Shown piece by piece: positions 1 to 6,609 of a DNA stretch of 6,976 bases. A program made the position numbers and the translations under genes. The number at the start of each line of letters is the position of its first letter. The stretch's first letter is position 1. The stretch comes from Actinomycetota bacterium (GTDB lineage Bacteria; Actinomycetota; Acidimicrobiia; Acidimicrobiales; RAAP-2): the NCBI GenBank assembly GCA_009701115.1, contig WLKR01000057.1, positions 1-6,976 on the forward strand, read 5' to 3'. Below the pieces are notes generated by a model. The model saw only the letters and a list, made by a program, of their open reading frames with translations. It searched no databases and was not told the origin of the DNA.

Positions 1-851
1 TGGAACGTTGGGGCCTCGACCTCATGACCTTTGACAAGGTCGGCGCTTGGGCCATCACGGAGCCAGACTCTGGTTCCGACGCCCTGGGTGGCATGACCAC
101 CACGGCCCGCCGCGACGGTGATGAGTACATCATCAACGGTTCGAAGACCTGGATCACAAACGGGCCCTTCGCTGACACCATCGTGCTCTACGCGAAGCTC
201 GACGACGGCTCCGGTGAAGACATGCGTAACCGCAAGGTCCTGACCTTCGTGCTCGACAAGGGCATGCCCGGCCTTGAGCAGAGCAAGCCCATGCGCAAGA
301 TGGGCCAGAAGGCTTCGCCAACTGGCACCTTGTTCATGACTGACGTCCGTGTTGGCAAGGACCGTTTGCTCGGTGAGACTGAAGACCCTAAGGGTGGCGG
401 TCGTAGCAGCGCCAAAGACAACTTCGTGTCTGAGCGCGCCGGCGTGGCCTCAATGTCACTCGGTGTTATCGAAGAGTGCCTCAAGCTCTCCATCGATTAC
501 GCGAAGAACCGCAAGCTTTGGAACAAGCCCATTTCAGACTTCCAGTTGATTCAGCTCAAGTTGGCCAACATGGAAGTTGCTCGCGTCAACGTGCAGAACA
601 TGGTCTTCCAGTTCATTGAGCGCTCAGTTAACAATGCGCCGACCTCGATGGCTGAAGCATCAGCGATGAAGCTCTACTCCGCGCAGGCTGCCTGCCAGGT
701 CGCCGACGAAGCCATCCAGTTGTTCGGCGGTAATGGTTACGTGTCCGAGTACCGCGTGGAGCAACTGTCCCGTGACGCTCGAGTTCTTCGTATCTACGCC
801 GGAACCGACGAGATCCAAGTCGGCGCCATCGCTAAGGACCTGCTCCGATAA
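1..851 (+). CDS. Acyl-CoA dehydrogenase, C-terminal part (5' end outside window)
   Basis: This FAD-dependent flavoenzyme would oxidise an acyl-CoA to the 2-enoyl-CoA in the cytoplasm and pass electrons to ETF. The frame is open to the left edge (first full codon at base 3), so the Met codon at 24 is internal and the N-terminal helical domain is missing. Counting from that Met, the flavin-contacting signature AITEPDSGSDA is at residues 10-20, followed by the middle beta domain. The C-terminal helical domain follows, with FQLIQLKLA at 173-181, QLFGGNGY at 232-239 and YAGTDEIQ at 258-265. The MCAD-type catalytic Glu (YEGT) is replaced by Ala at 259. Glu137, in SERAGVA, sits where isovaleryl-CoA and long-chain dehydrogenases carry their catalytic base, so it is the likely base here. 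This suggests a branched-chain or long-chain substrate, but the exact substrate is not readable. Two hairpins follow the TAA stop. The family call is near certain. Confidence 0.95.
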   Translation, partial: ERWGLDLMTFDKVGAWAITEPDSGSDALGGMTTTARRDGDEYIINGSKTWITNGPFADTIVLYAKLDDGSGEDMRNRKVLTFVLDKGMPGLEQSKPMRKMGQKASPTGTLFMTDVRVGKDRLLGETEDPKGGGRSSAKDNFVSERAGVASMSLGVIEECLKLSIDYAKNRKLWNKPISDFQLIQLKLANMEVARVNVQNMVFQFIERSVNNAPTSMAEASAMKLYSAQAACQVADEAIQLFGGNGYVSEYRVEQLSRDARVLRIYAGTDEIQVGAIAKDLLR

Positions 852-853
852 CA

Positions 854-878
854 ATCTGTTCCCCTCGTGGGAACAGGT
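854..878 (+). terminator. Hairpin just after the acyl-CoA dehydrogenase stop; probable terminator
   Basis: CTGTTCCC (856-863) and GGGAACAG (869-876) are perfect inverted copies around the loop CTCGT. A T-G wobble and an A-T pair extend the stem to about 10 pairs. It starts 3 bases after the TAA stop. No T-rich run follows, so it is not a textbook intrinsic terminator, but U-tract-poor hairpins at gene ends are common in actinobacteria. The structure is seen directly; the function is inferred from position. Confidence 0.6.
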
Positions 879-891
879 GACGGTATCTCTA

Positions 892-934
892 GATTTTGAC
901 TGCGACGGGTACTGACCCCTTCGCCGTCAAAATC
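892..934. other. Long interrupted inverted repeat (about 17-bp stem) between genes
   Basis: Three nested complementary blocks make one hairpin. GATTTTGAC (892-900) pairs with GTCAAAATC (926-934), GCGA (902-905) with TCGC (921-924), and GGGT (907-910) with ACCC (915-918), around the tetraloop ACTG. The blocks are separated by a 1x1 mismatch and a 1x2 internal loop. It lies 41 bases after the dehydrogenase stop and about 100 bases before the GH3 start. It could be a second terminator, a structured leader or small RNA, or one copy of a dispersed palindromic repeat. The sequence alone does not decide between these. Confidence 0.6.
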
Positions 935-1025
935 GGCAGAGTCGGATGCGAATCAGTTAGATTTCTGCACATACGAAGCGGCCGAGAGTCTTCTAAACTC
1001 CTTGTCTACCTTCCTCGAGGCACGA

Positions 1026-1031
1026 AAAGGA
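1026..1031 (+). promoter_or_regulatory. Ribosome binding site of the GH3 gene
   Basis: AAAGGA ends 4 bases before the GTG at 1036 and is the only good Shine-Dalgarno match in the region. It supports GTG 1036 as the start. A second in-frame GTG at 1045 has a less natural spacing of 13 bases and would shorten the positively charged N-region of the signal peptide. Confidence 0.65.
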
Positions 1032-1035
1032 CTCC

Positions 1036-3705
1036 GTGATCGCTGTGCGGCACCGACTGTTAAGCGCCTTGACGCTCACCGTTTGCGTACTCGCGGGCAC
1101 TCCGTTGATCAGCAGCGCCGTCACCCAACCCGATCCAACTGCCTGCCCCCTCAACACCTGGCCCAGCTCGGTGACTGACCTCCCCTGGATGCAGCAGAAC
1201 TATCAAGATCGCTACAGCCCAGAGCAACTGGCGGCCCAAGTGGTGAACTGCGAAGAGCAGTTGCATCCCAGCAATGCCCTGGCTTCTGAAATTGCGCTCA
1301 CCACGTTACGTTTCGTGACCGGCACACAGTGGCAGAACCAAAACAACTGGCTGACCGTGGTGGGGTCGCCCTATCGCTACATGCCTGATTTCAACTCGCT
1401 GGGCATTCCCTCCATCACTCTCGAAGATGGCCCAATCGGCATCCGCTACCAAAAAGCACCGGCCGCATCGCTGCCGACGACGTTCCCCAACGAGATGGCA
1501 CTGGCTGCCACAATGGACACCAGCGTCGCTGCGGCCTACGGCAATCAGCTCGGTACCGAAGCATCACTCCTTAACTACCAGGGCATTCAGGCGCCCGACC
1601 TCAACATCGCGCGCGTCCCCACCTGGGGTCGGATTTCAGAAAGTTTTGGTGAGAACCCCACGCTCGCTGGGCTGATGGGGCAGGCCGAAGTCAGCGGCTT
1701 GATTCCTCATGTTCCCTTCGTGGTCCTGAAGCACTTTGGTGCCTACGGGCAGGAGAACTCTCGCCGGACGTTGAATCAAGTGATTTCCGAGAAGACGTTG
1801 TACGACAGCTACCTGCGGCCCTTCGCCATCGCCCAGCAAGGTGGGGCGGCGGCGCTGGCGTCCGGCCGCCAGCACGACTTACTCATGATGTGCTCATACG
1901 GTGACATCAACGGGACCCAGTCCTGCACTTCAATCACCTTAAACACCGCGCTGGCTAACTTCAATTTCCAAGGGCTCGTCCGTTCCGATCTCGATGTTCG
2001 CTCGGGCGTGGGGCCCCTCTACACATCCGGCGTATCGCTCATAAAGCCCCAGGGTGCATTGAGTATGTCCGCAATGAATGCCTTATCGGTTAAGACCAAG
2101 CAGGGCATCCACGACGCGGCGGTCATGGTCATCACCGAGATGTTCCGCACTTCTCTGGTGACGCCAACGGGAGTCCGCGACAGCAACGTGGGCGCCACCC
2201 TCAGTACGAGCATGCACGACCAGGGCATAAGCGTTGCCAACGACATTGAGCGTCGCGCTGCCGTTTTACTAAAGAACAATGGTGTCTTCCCTCTCGCCAA
2301 GAGTGGATCGACACTGTTAGTTACGATGCAAGATCTCAATGGCACTTGCCGGGCACTCGCTACTTCAATGAACCAACAGGGCTACAACACAACGTGTCGG
2401 GTTCTCAACCCACCGCTGAGTGGCGGCTTTAAGCCATTTGGGAAGATTGCGAATGCGAACGGCAAGCTTCGCAAAGAGGCCTCCGCGGTCTGGGTTGCGC
2501 CGCGTACCGGTTACTACTTTTTCCAGCAACAGACCACCGGCAATTCAGAGCTCAAGGTCAACGGCGTTCGTACCATCGTGGTGAACGGAAATACAGAATT
2601 CCCGTACCCCAACTTCACTAGTTTCCGAGCCACCGCCGGACAGTCCCTCTCTCTCCACTTGAGCTGGCTGCAAAAGGCCCCCAACTTCACCATCACCTCT
2701 ATGGACAACACCCTGAACACGGCACTCGACGCCATGAAGTCAGCTACACGAGTCATCGTCATGGCGAACGACGTTGGACGAGAGGGCGCCGACCGGTCAA
2801 CCTTGGAGCTCCCGTATGGCTACGACGCTCTCATTAAGGTGGCTGCCGCCACGAAGCCCACCTCGGTGGCCCTCTTCACCACTGGTCCCGTGACGATGCC
2901 CTGGATTAGTTCAGTCAACGGGGTCTTCGAATTCTGGAACGGTCCAGGCGACGCCACGGCCGATAGTTCTATAGCGCGACTCACGCCAGCCATCGCTGAT
3001 CTGATCAGCGGCGTGACCACACCCACGGGGCACCTCCCAATCACTTTTCCTGTCGCGACCGCGACGAGCCCCTCGGGATTCAATAATCAAGCGTTCTGGC
3101 CCGGCATCAAGGATGAAGTGAATCTCAAGAGTGCACCCAACGGTGGATTGGGGCTCGGTTTTAACTGGTACCAGAGCGCATCATGGCCCGTTCTTTTCCC
3201 CTTCGGTTTCGGGTTGACCTACCCCACCACCGATTCCACGTTCCCCACGGGTTCTGTTGGTTGCGCCGCCGCAACTACCACGTCACTCTGCCTGCGGGTC
3301 CAACCCCGCGTCACCATGGGCGATGCCGTCAAGAACTTCACGACCATCTCGCAGCTCTACGTGGCACCACCGGCTTCATCGGGTCAACCCAAGCTTCTGC
3401 TGGGCACCGTCACGGCTACGCGATGCCGGACCACAACCGGCTCATCAACAACAAACGCGAGCGTCTGTGTTTCGGGAAGTACGAACGCCACGGTGACCGC
3501 ATTGCAGTCCGGTTCGTGGAACTCCGCTAACCGCCAATATCAGTTCGCTTCGGGCTGCTACTCCTTCATTCTCGCCGACCACGCGCGCGACGCCTTTGAG
3601 ATCTTGGCTTCTCCGGGCCAGGGAAGTCACCCCAGTGCCATAGTCCACGCCACGGCCCCCTTCAGTGCCTCGACGGAAATCACTGCGGGCGCCTGCCCCG
3701 CTTAG
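1036..3705 (+). CDS. Secreted glycoside hydrolase family 3 protein with PA14-like insert
   Basis: This is a predicted exported enzyme of 889 residues in the beta-glucosidase / glycosidase family GH3. A signal peptide covers residues 1-28 (RHR, then a hydrophobic core, then SSA). The first catalytic domain spans about 80-375, with substrate-binding Asp131 in LEDGPIGIR, WGRISESFGENP at 197-208, KHF at 232-234, and the nucleophile Asp318 in LVRSDLD. The second domain runs from about 405 to 672. It has the acid/base loop motif GREGADR (candidate Glu583), then TTGPVTMPW and GHLPITFP. It is interrupted at about 478-557 by a PA14-like beta module (WVAPRTGYYFF, LKVNG), an arrangement known in other GH3 enzymes. 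FPFGFGLTYP (721-730) normally leads into an Fn3-like domain. Here the tail (731-889) is unlike it and has six cysteines. The mature protein has twelve cysteines. Odd points are Leu after the nucleophile where Trp is usual, and SYG for the usual SYN. Substrate is unknown, and activity is likely but unproven. Confidence 0.9.
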   Translation: MIAVRHRLLSALTLTVCVLAGTPLISSAVTQPDPTACPLNTWPSSVTDLPWMQQNYQDRYSPEQLAAQVVNCEEQLHPSNALASEIALTTLRFVTGTQWQNQNNWLTVVGSPYRYMPDFNSLGIPSITLEDGPIGIRYQKAPAASLPTTFPNEMALAATMDTSVAAAYGNQLGTEASLLNYQGIQAPDLNIARVPTWGRISESFGENPTLAGLMGQAEVSGLIPHVPFVVLKHFGAYGQENSRRTLNQVISEKTLYDSYLRPFAIAQQGGAAALASGRQHDLLMMCSYGDINGTQSCTSITLNTALANFNFQGLVRSDLDVRSGVGPLYTSGVSLIKPQGALSMSAMNALSVKTKQGIHDAAVMVITEMFRTSLVTPTGVRDSNVGATLSTSMHDQGISVANDIERRAAVLLKNNGVFPLAKSGSTLLVTMQDLNGTCRALATSMNQQGYNTTCRVLNPPLSGGFKPFGKIANANGKLRKEASAVWVAPRTGYYFFQQQTTGNSELKVNGVRTIVVNGNTEFPYPNFTSFRATAGQSLSLHLSWLQKAPNFTITSMDNTLNTALDAMKSATRVIVMANDVGREGADRSTLELPYGYDALIKVAAATKPTSVALFTTGPVTMPWISSVNGVFEFWNGPGDATADSSIARLTPAIADLISGVTTPTGHLPITFPVATATSPSGFNNQAFWPGIKDEVNLKSAPNGGLGLGFNWYQSASWPVLFPFGFGLTYPTTDSTFPTGSVGCAAATTTSLCLRVQPRVTMGDAVKNFTTISQLYVAPPASSGQPKLLLGTVTATRCRTTTGSSTTNASVCVSGSTNATVTALQSGSWNSANRQYQFASGCYSFILADHARDAFEILASPGQGSHPSAIVHATAPFSASTEITAGACPA

Positions 3706-4493
3706 TTGGTAGTCAGTCGAGCGCGCAAGCGATCAGCGACACCGACCCAGCCCTTGTACTCCAGTGAATCTTGGGGTGCGGTGTCGAGGGCGTGCAGCAA
3801 TGCGCTTCCGTAGTCGGCGCTGATCTCCAAGAGTTGCTCCAGAGAGCGGACGTAGGTCCGGATGGTAAAGACAATGGCCCCGGTCTTGGGCAGGACGCGG
3901 AGCGTCTGGCGCTCCACCCGAAAGAACCACTCTTCAACGTCATCAAGAGGACGGCGGTGGCTAGGTGGCAAAAAGAGCTCCGGAGAATCAACCAGCGACC
4001 AATTCAGCCGCCAGACGGAACGATCTGGAGTCATACGGTCGAAGAAGGCGTTTACCGGTGAAGCCAGCTGGGTCGCATAGCCCGGTACCACGTCATGGAT
4101 TTTGTCCAAGGAGCGTCCAATCTTTTCGGCGAGATACCACCGCGAAGGAAAAGCCACGACCGCGCCGCTAAGACGCCACTCATCATCGAATCGTTCCATG
4201 ATGCACAGATCATCTGGAACCAGTAGTGAGGCCTCTACCAAGGGATGGTCCACCGCGACAACCCTGGGAGCGCCGACATGCTCGACCACCAAGGTGCGAA
4301 GTTCTTCAGCGGCGGGCCGACATGAGTCGAGCAGCCCTACGACCTCATCACGACGGTCACGTACAAGACGATGCTTCTCATCGAGTTCTTCGGCAACGCC
4401 GTGGTCCGACTCAAACCAGTTGGAGAGATCCAATGGCCGGAGGCCCATCGCTAATCGAAACGATTTACCGTCGAGAGGGATGTACTCCGACAA
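3702..4493 (-). CDS. DUF3445 / haem-dependent oxidative N-demethylase alpha-subunit-like protein
   Basis: This 263-residue protein matches what I recall of the DUF3445 family (HODM alpha-subunit-like). Its characterised members bind haem in a PAS-like fold and oxidatively demethylate small amines such as dimethylamine with reductase partner subunits. Visible family blocks are MGLRPLDLSNW (16-26), VVAFPSRWYLAEKIG (112-126), DKIHDVVPGY (130-139), RLNWSL (162-167), ERQTLRVLPKTGAIVFTIRTY (starting at 194) and EYKGW (245-249). I cannot assign the haem ligand; His133 is a candidate. There is no signal peptide, so it should be cytoplasmic. Length is near or slightly below that of family members. The start is TTG at 4493, without a visible Shine-Dalgarno and 6 bases after the Fn3 stop, so coupled translation is possible. 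ATG 4448 is the only other common start and would cut into a conserved stretch. No reductase genes are visible, so the substrate remains open. The stop overlaps the GH3 stop. Confidence 0.82.
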   Translation of the reverse strand: MSEYIPLDGKSFRLAMGLRPLDLSNWFESDHGVAEELDEKHRLVRDRRDEVVGLLDSCRPAAEELRTLVVEHVGAPRVVAVDHPLVEASLLVPDDLCIMERFDDEWRLSGAVVAFPSRWYLAEKIGRSLDKIHDVVPGYATQLASPVNAFFDRMTPDRSVWRLNWSLVDSPELFLPPSHRRPLDDVEEWFFRVERQTLRVLPKTGAIVFTIRTYVRSLEQLLEISADYGSALLHALDTAPQDSLEYKGWVGVADRLRARLTTN

Positions 4494-4499
4494 GCGGGG

Positions 4500-6539
4500 T
4501 TACTTGGTCTGGAAACGGAACGGTGCCGACGCAAGTCCCGATCCGGCCGAACTCACCGCACGCACTTGGACTGAATAGAAATGCTTCGTCACGAGACCCG
4601 TAATAACGAGAGGTGATGTCGTTGTCCCCGACGAACGGGTCACCCATGTGGTTCCGTTGTTGAGGGAGTACTGGTACGAGGTGATGGCCCGACCGCCAGT
4701 ACCTGGCGCTGCGAAGCTCACCGTGGCCGTCGTCGATGTCGTCACGATGGCCTGAATCACTGTCTTCCCGGGGGTGGTGAAGGGCACGGCCGTGGTCGCA
4801 ACCGATGCCGTTCCGGCTCCAACGATGTTTCGGGCACGAATCTTGACTGAGTAGGACGTGCCGTTGATAAGCCCAGTAATTGTGAGGGCTGAATTTTTGG
4901 TGCGGTACTGGCCAGACTGCCATGAGGTGCCGCCATCGACTGAGTAGTCGTAGTACCCGAGCGCCGCGCCGCCAGTAGTAGTAGGCGCCGTAAAGGTCAC
5001 CACAACGCTCCGATTACCAGCCACGACAGACGTAATGCCTGGGGCACCGGGTGTTGTGGCGGGGATGACGAGGTTGCTATTTGAAGGAGCGGAAGTTCCA
5101 CGGCTGTTGATGGCCATGACGTAGAAGACGTAGGCAACACCGTTGGTGAGTCCCGTCACCGTGCAGGTCATAGTTGCAGATGTGCACGTGTGCCCGTGTA
5201 GATCTGAGACTAGGTAACTCGTGATGGTCGAGCCCCCGTTTGTCGCCGGTGGATTCCAGAGCAACGTGGCCGTAGCGCTACCGCGAACACCGTGCAGCCA
5301 GCGAGGGGCGCTCGGCACCGTGGCCGGTACGCCGCTCACTCGTGACGAGAAGGTGCCAGTATCAACATCATTGACCGCGGCCACGGACACGCGATACGTC
5401 GTTCCGTTGGCGAGACCGGTGATAACGAATGGGCCGGTGGCGGTGGCAAACGAGGTGAAAGTCACGCCATTGTCGAGGGAGTAGACGTAGTCCGTCCGAC
5501 TCAGACCACCAGAGGTACCTGGTGTTATCGAGAGTGTCAACGTGGTATTTCCGGGGGTAATCGAGCTAATCGTAGGAGCACCAGGTGCTGAGTATCCGTT
5601 AGACGATGCCGAAGTCGACCCCGCGGAGTCCCCGACGGAGTTGGTTGCGACCACCACGATGGAGTAGTTCGCCGTGTTGCTCACCCCAGTGAGTTCGCAG
5701 GTCAAAGCGCCGTCGCCCGTAGTCCAACCACAGGTCACTGCACCGGATGCATCATTTGGAGAAGCGGTCACGGTGTAGTCCGTGATTTCGTCACCACCAT
5801 TTAGCGTTGGCGCCGTCCAGGTGACCGTGATGCCATCAAAGACACGTGTCAGTTGGACATCGGTCGGCGCTCCTGGAACTGAGACGGGCGTTCCCGTAAG
5901 TGGGTCGGACTCCGTTGAAGGACCGGCGGCATTCGAGGCGATCAGAGAGACTGTGTACTCCGTACCGTTCACCAGACCGGTAATCGTGCAGGTCAGCAGG
6001 ACGGTGGTGCAGGTCAACGTGCTCAAACCATCTACGGCCGTCGCGGTGTAGCCCGTAATCGCCGTTCCGTCATTCGATGGTGCCGTCCATGTCACCGTCA
6101 ATGACTGGTTGCCTGGAACCACGCTGGACAGTGTGGGCTGTCCGGGCTCCACGTTGGGTGTGCCGTTGACGGTTGTGGAGTTATCACTGTCTCCGATTGA
6201 ATTAGTAGCCACGACGGTTACGGCGTACGAGGTGCCATTAGTCAAAGAACTTATGGTGCAGGTGAGCGTGCCGGTCGTCCAACCGCACGTTGATGAAGAC
6301 GAACCGGCAGTAGCGGTGGCCGTATACGCGGTAATAGCGTCGTCGCCGTCGTAAACGGGTTCACTCCAACTGATGGTTAGTTGACTGTCCCCCGGTGTCA
6401 CAATCACGCTCGTGGGGGCGTCGGGAGAAACCACATCGGCGTACGCGGGCAGGGCCGTGAGGGTGGGGGCTAGAAACAGGGCAACCACGGCGACCCACTT
6501 GGTAAAGCCAGCGCCTCGGAATTCAAAAATGTGCGACAT
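4500..6539 (-). CDS. Secreted protein of seven fibronectin type III domains
   Basis: This 679-residue exported protein has no visible enzymatic domain. ATG 6539 is preferred over the longer reading frame start at 6635, because it opens directly onto a signal peptide (MSHIFEFRGAGFTKW, then a hydrophobic core, then AYA with cleavage near 34) and has GAGAAAG upstream. Seven Fn3 modules follow at about 39-128, 130-218, 220-316, 318-405, 408-493, 496-585 and 588-679. Linkers are of the PGAP or PSAP type, and most modules have the E-F strand motif LTNGTSY or a variant. Domains 1, 2, 3 and 5 each carry a close cysteine pair (85/94, 177/184, 270/281, 452/459). Domains 4, 6 and 7 have YSLDNG-like motifs and no cysteine. 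No sortase motif, C-terminal membrane helix or surface-layer domain is seen. A role in adhesion, surface display or polymer binding is typical of such proteins but is inference here. The partner is unknown. Confidence 0.85.
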   Translation of the reverse strand: MSHIFEFRGAGFTKWVAVVALFLAPTLTALPAYADVVSPDAPTSVIVTPGDSQLTISWSEPVYDGDDAITAYTATATAGSSSSTCGWTTGTLTCTISSLTNGTSYAVTVVATNSIGDSDNSTTVNGTPNVEPGQPTLSSVVPGNQSLTVTWTAPSNDGTAITGYTATAVDGLSTLTCTTVLLTCTITGLVNGTEYTVSLIASNAAGPSTESDPLTGTPVSVPGAPTDVQLTRVFDGITVTWTAPTLNGGDEITDYTVTASPNDASGAVTCGWTTGDGALTCELTGVSNTANYSIVVVATNSVGDSAGSTSASSNGYSAPGAPTISSITPGNTTLTLSITPGTSGGLSRTDYVYSLDNGVTFTSFATATGPFVITGLANGTTYRVSVAAVNDVDTGTFSSRVSGVPATVPSAPRWLHGVRGSATATLLWNPPATNGGSTITSYLVSDLHGHTCTSATMTCTVTGLTNGVAYVFYVMAINSRGTSAPSNSNLVIPATTPGAPGITSVVAGNRSVVVTFTAPTTTGGAALGYYDYSVDGGTSWQSGQYRTKNSALTITGLINGTSYSVKIRARNIVGAGTASVATTAVPFTTPGKTVIQAIVTTSTTATVSFAAPGTGGRAITSYQYSLNNGTTWVTRSSGTTTSPLVITGLVTKHFYSVQVRAVSSAGSGLASAPFRFQTK
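4503..6425 (-). repeat. Seven tandem Fn3 repeats (protein-level)
   Basis: Approximate DNA limits, in protein order, are 6425-6156, 6152-5886, 5882-5592, 5588-5325, 5318-5061, 5054-4785 and 4778-4503. Units are about 86-97 codons. They are diverged at DNA level and no long exact repeat was noticed. Domains 1 and 3 share TCGWTTG and VVATNS(I/V)GDS and look like the closest pair. Domains 4, 6 and 7 form a second subtype around Y-x-Y-S-(L/V)-(D/N)-(N/G)-G. Confidence 0.8.
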
Positions 6540-6545
6540 GACGTT

Positions 6546-6552
6546 CTTTCTC
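6546..6552 (-). promoter_or_regulatory. Probable ribosome binding site of the Fn3 gene
   Basis: On the - strand GAGAAAG stands 6 bases before ATG 6539. It is a purine-rich, imperfect Shine-Dalgarno. Together with the signal peptide beginning at that ATG, it supports this start over the upstream in-frame one at 6635. The upstream start would overlap the preceding gene and put 32 non-hydrophobic residues before the signal. Confidence 0.45.
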
Positions 6553-6609
6553 TGACTCGAACTGGAGCCGTTAGCCCATGTTAGAGCGGTTCCACCCGGT
6601 GGAGAAGGG

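Noticed and set aside
1013..1020. Palindrome CCTCGAGG just before the GH3 ribosome binding site
   Set aside because: An 8-base palindrome is easily expected by chance in GC-rich DNA and has no partner site nearby.
935..1025. Possible promoter for the GH3 gene (TAAACT at 994-999)
   Set aside because: No -35-like hexamer at suitable spacing. A promoter is expected somewhere here, but its position cannot be read.
3183..3530. 115-codon + strand open frame inside the GH3 3' region
   Set aside because: The GH3 frame carries the FPFGFGLTYP motif and paired cysteines here; the other frame has no recognisable features.
4102..4578. 158-codon + strand open frame opposite the DUF3445 gene
   Set aside because: Its product is low-complexity Ser/Arg/Thr-rich, has no family pattern and lies antisense to a well-supported coding region. 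It is a shadow frame.
4465..4923. 152-codon - strand open frame inside the Fn3 gene
   Set aside because: It is His-rich and domainless, in a different frame of the Fn3 coding sequence that clearly encodes domains 6 and 7.
6578..6606. Possible sigma70-like promoter for the Fn3 gene (TTCTCC, 17 bases, TAACAT on the - strand)
   Set aside because: Only 3/6 and 4/6 matches to consensus in a short gap; this is too weak to annotate.
6588..6606. Short inverted repeat CCAC/GTGG after the membrane-protein gene
   Set aside because: The stem has only about 5 pairs with a 3-base loop and no T-run, which is not enough to call a terminator.
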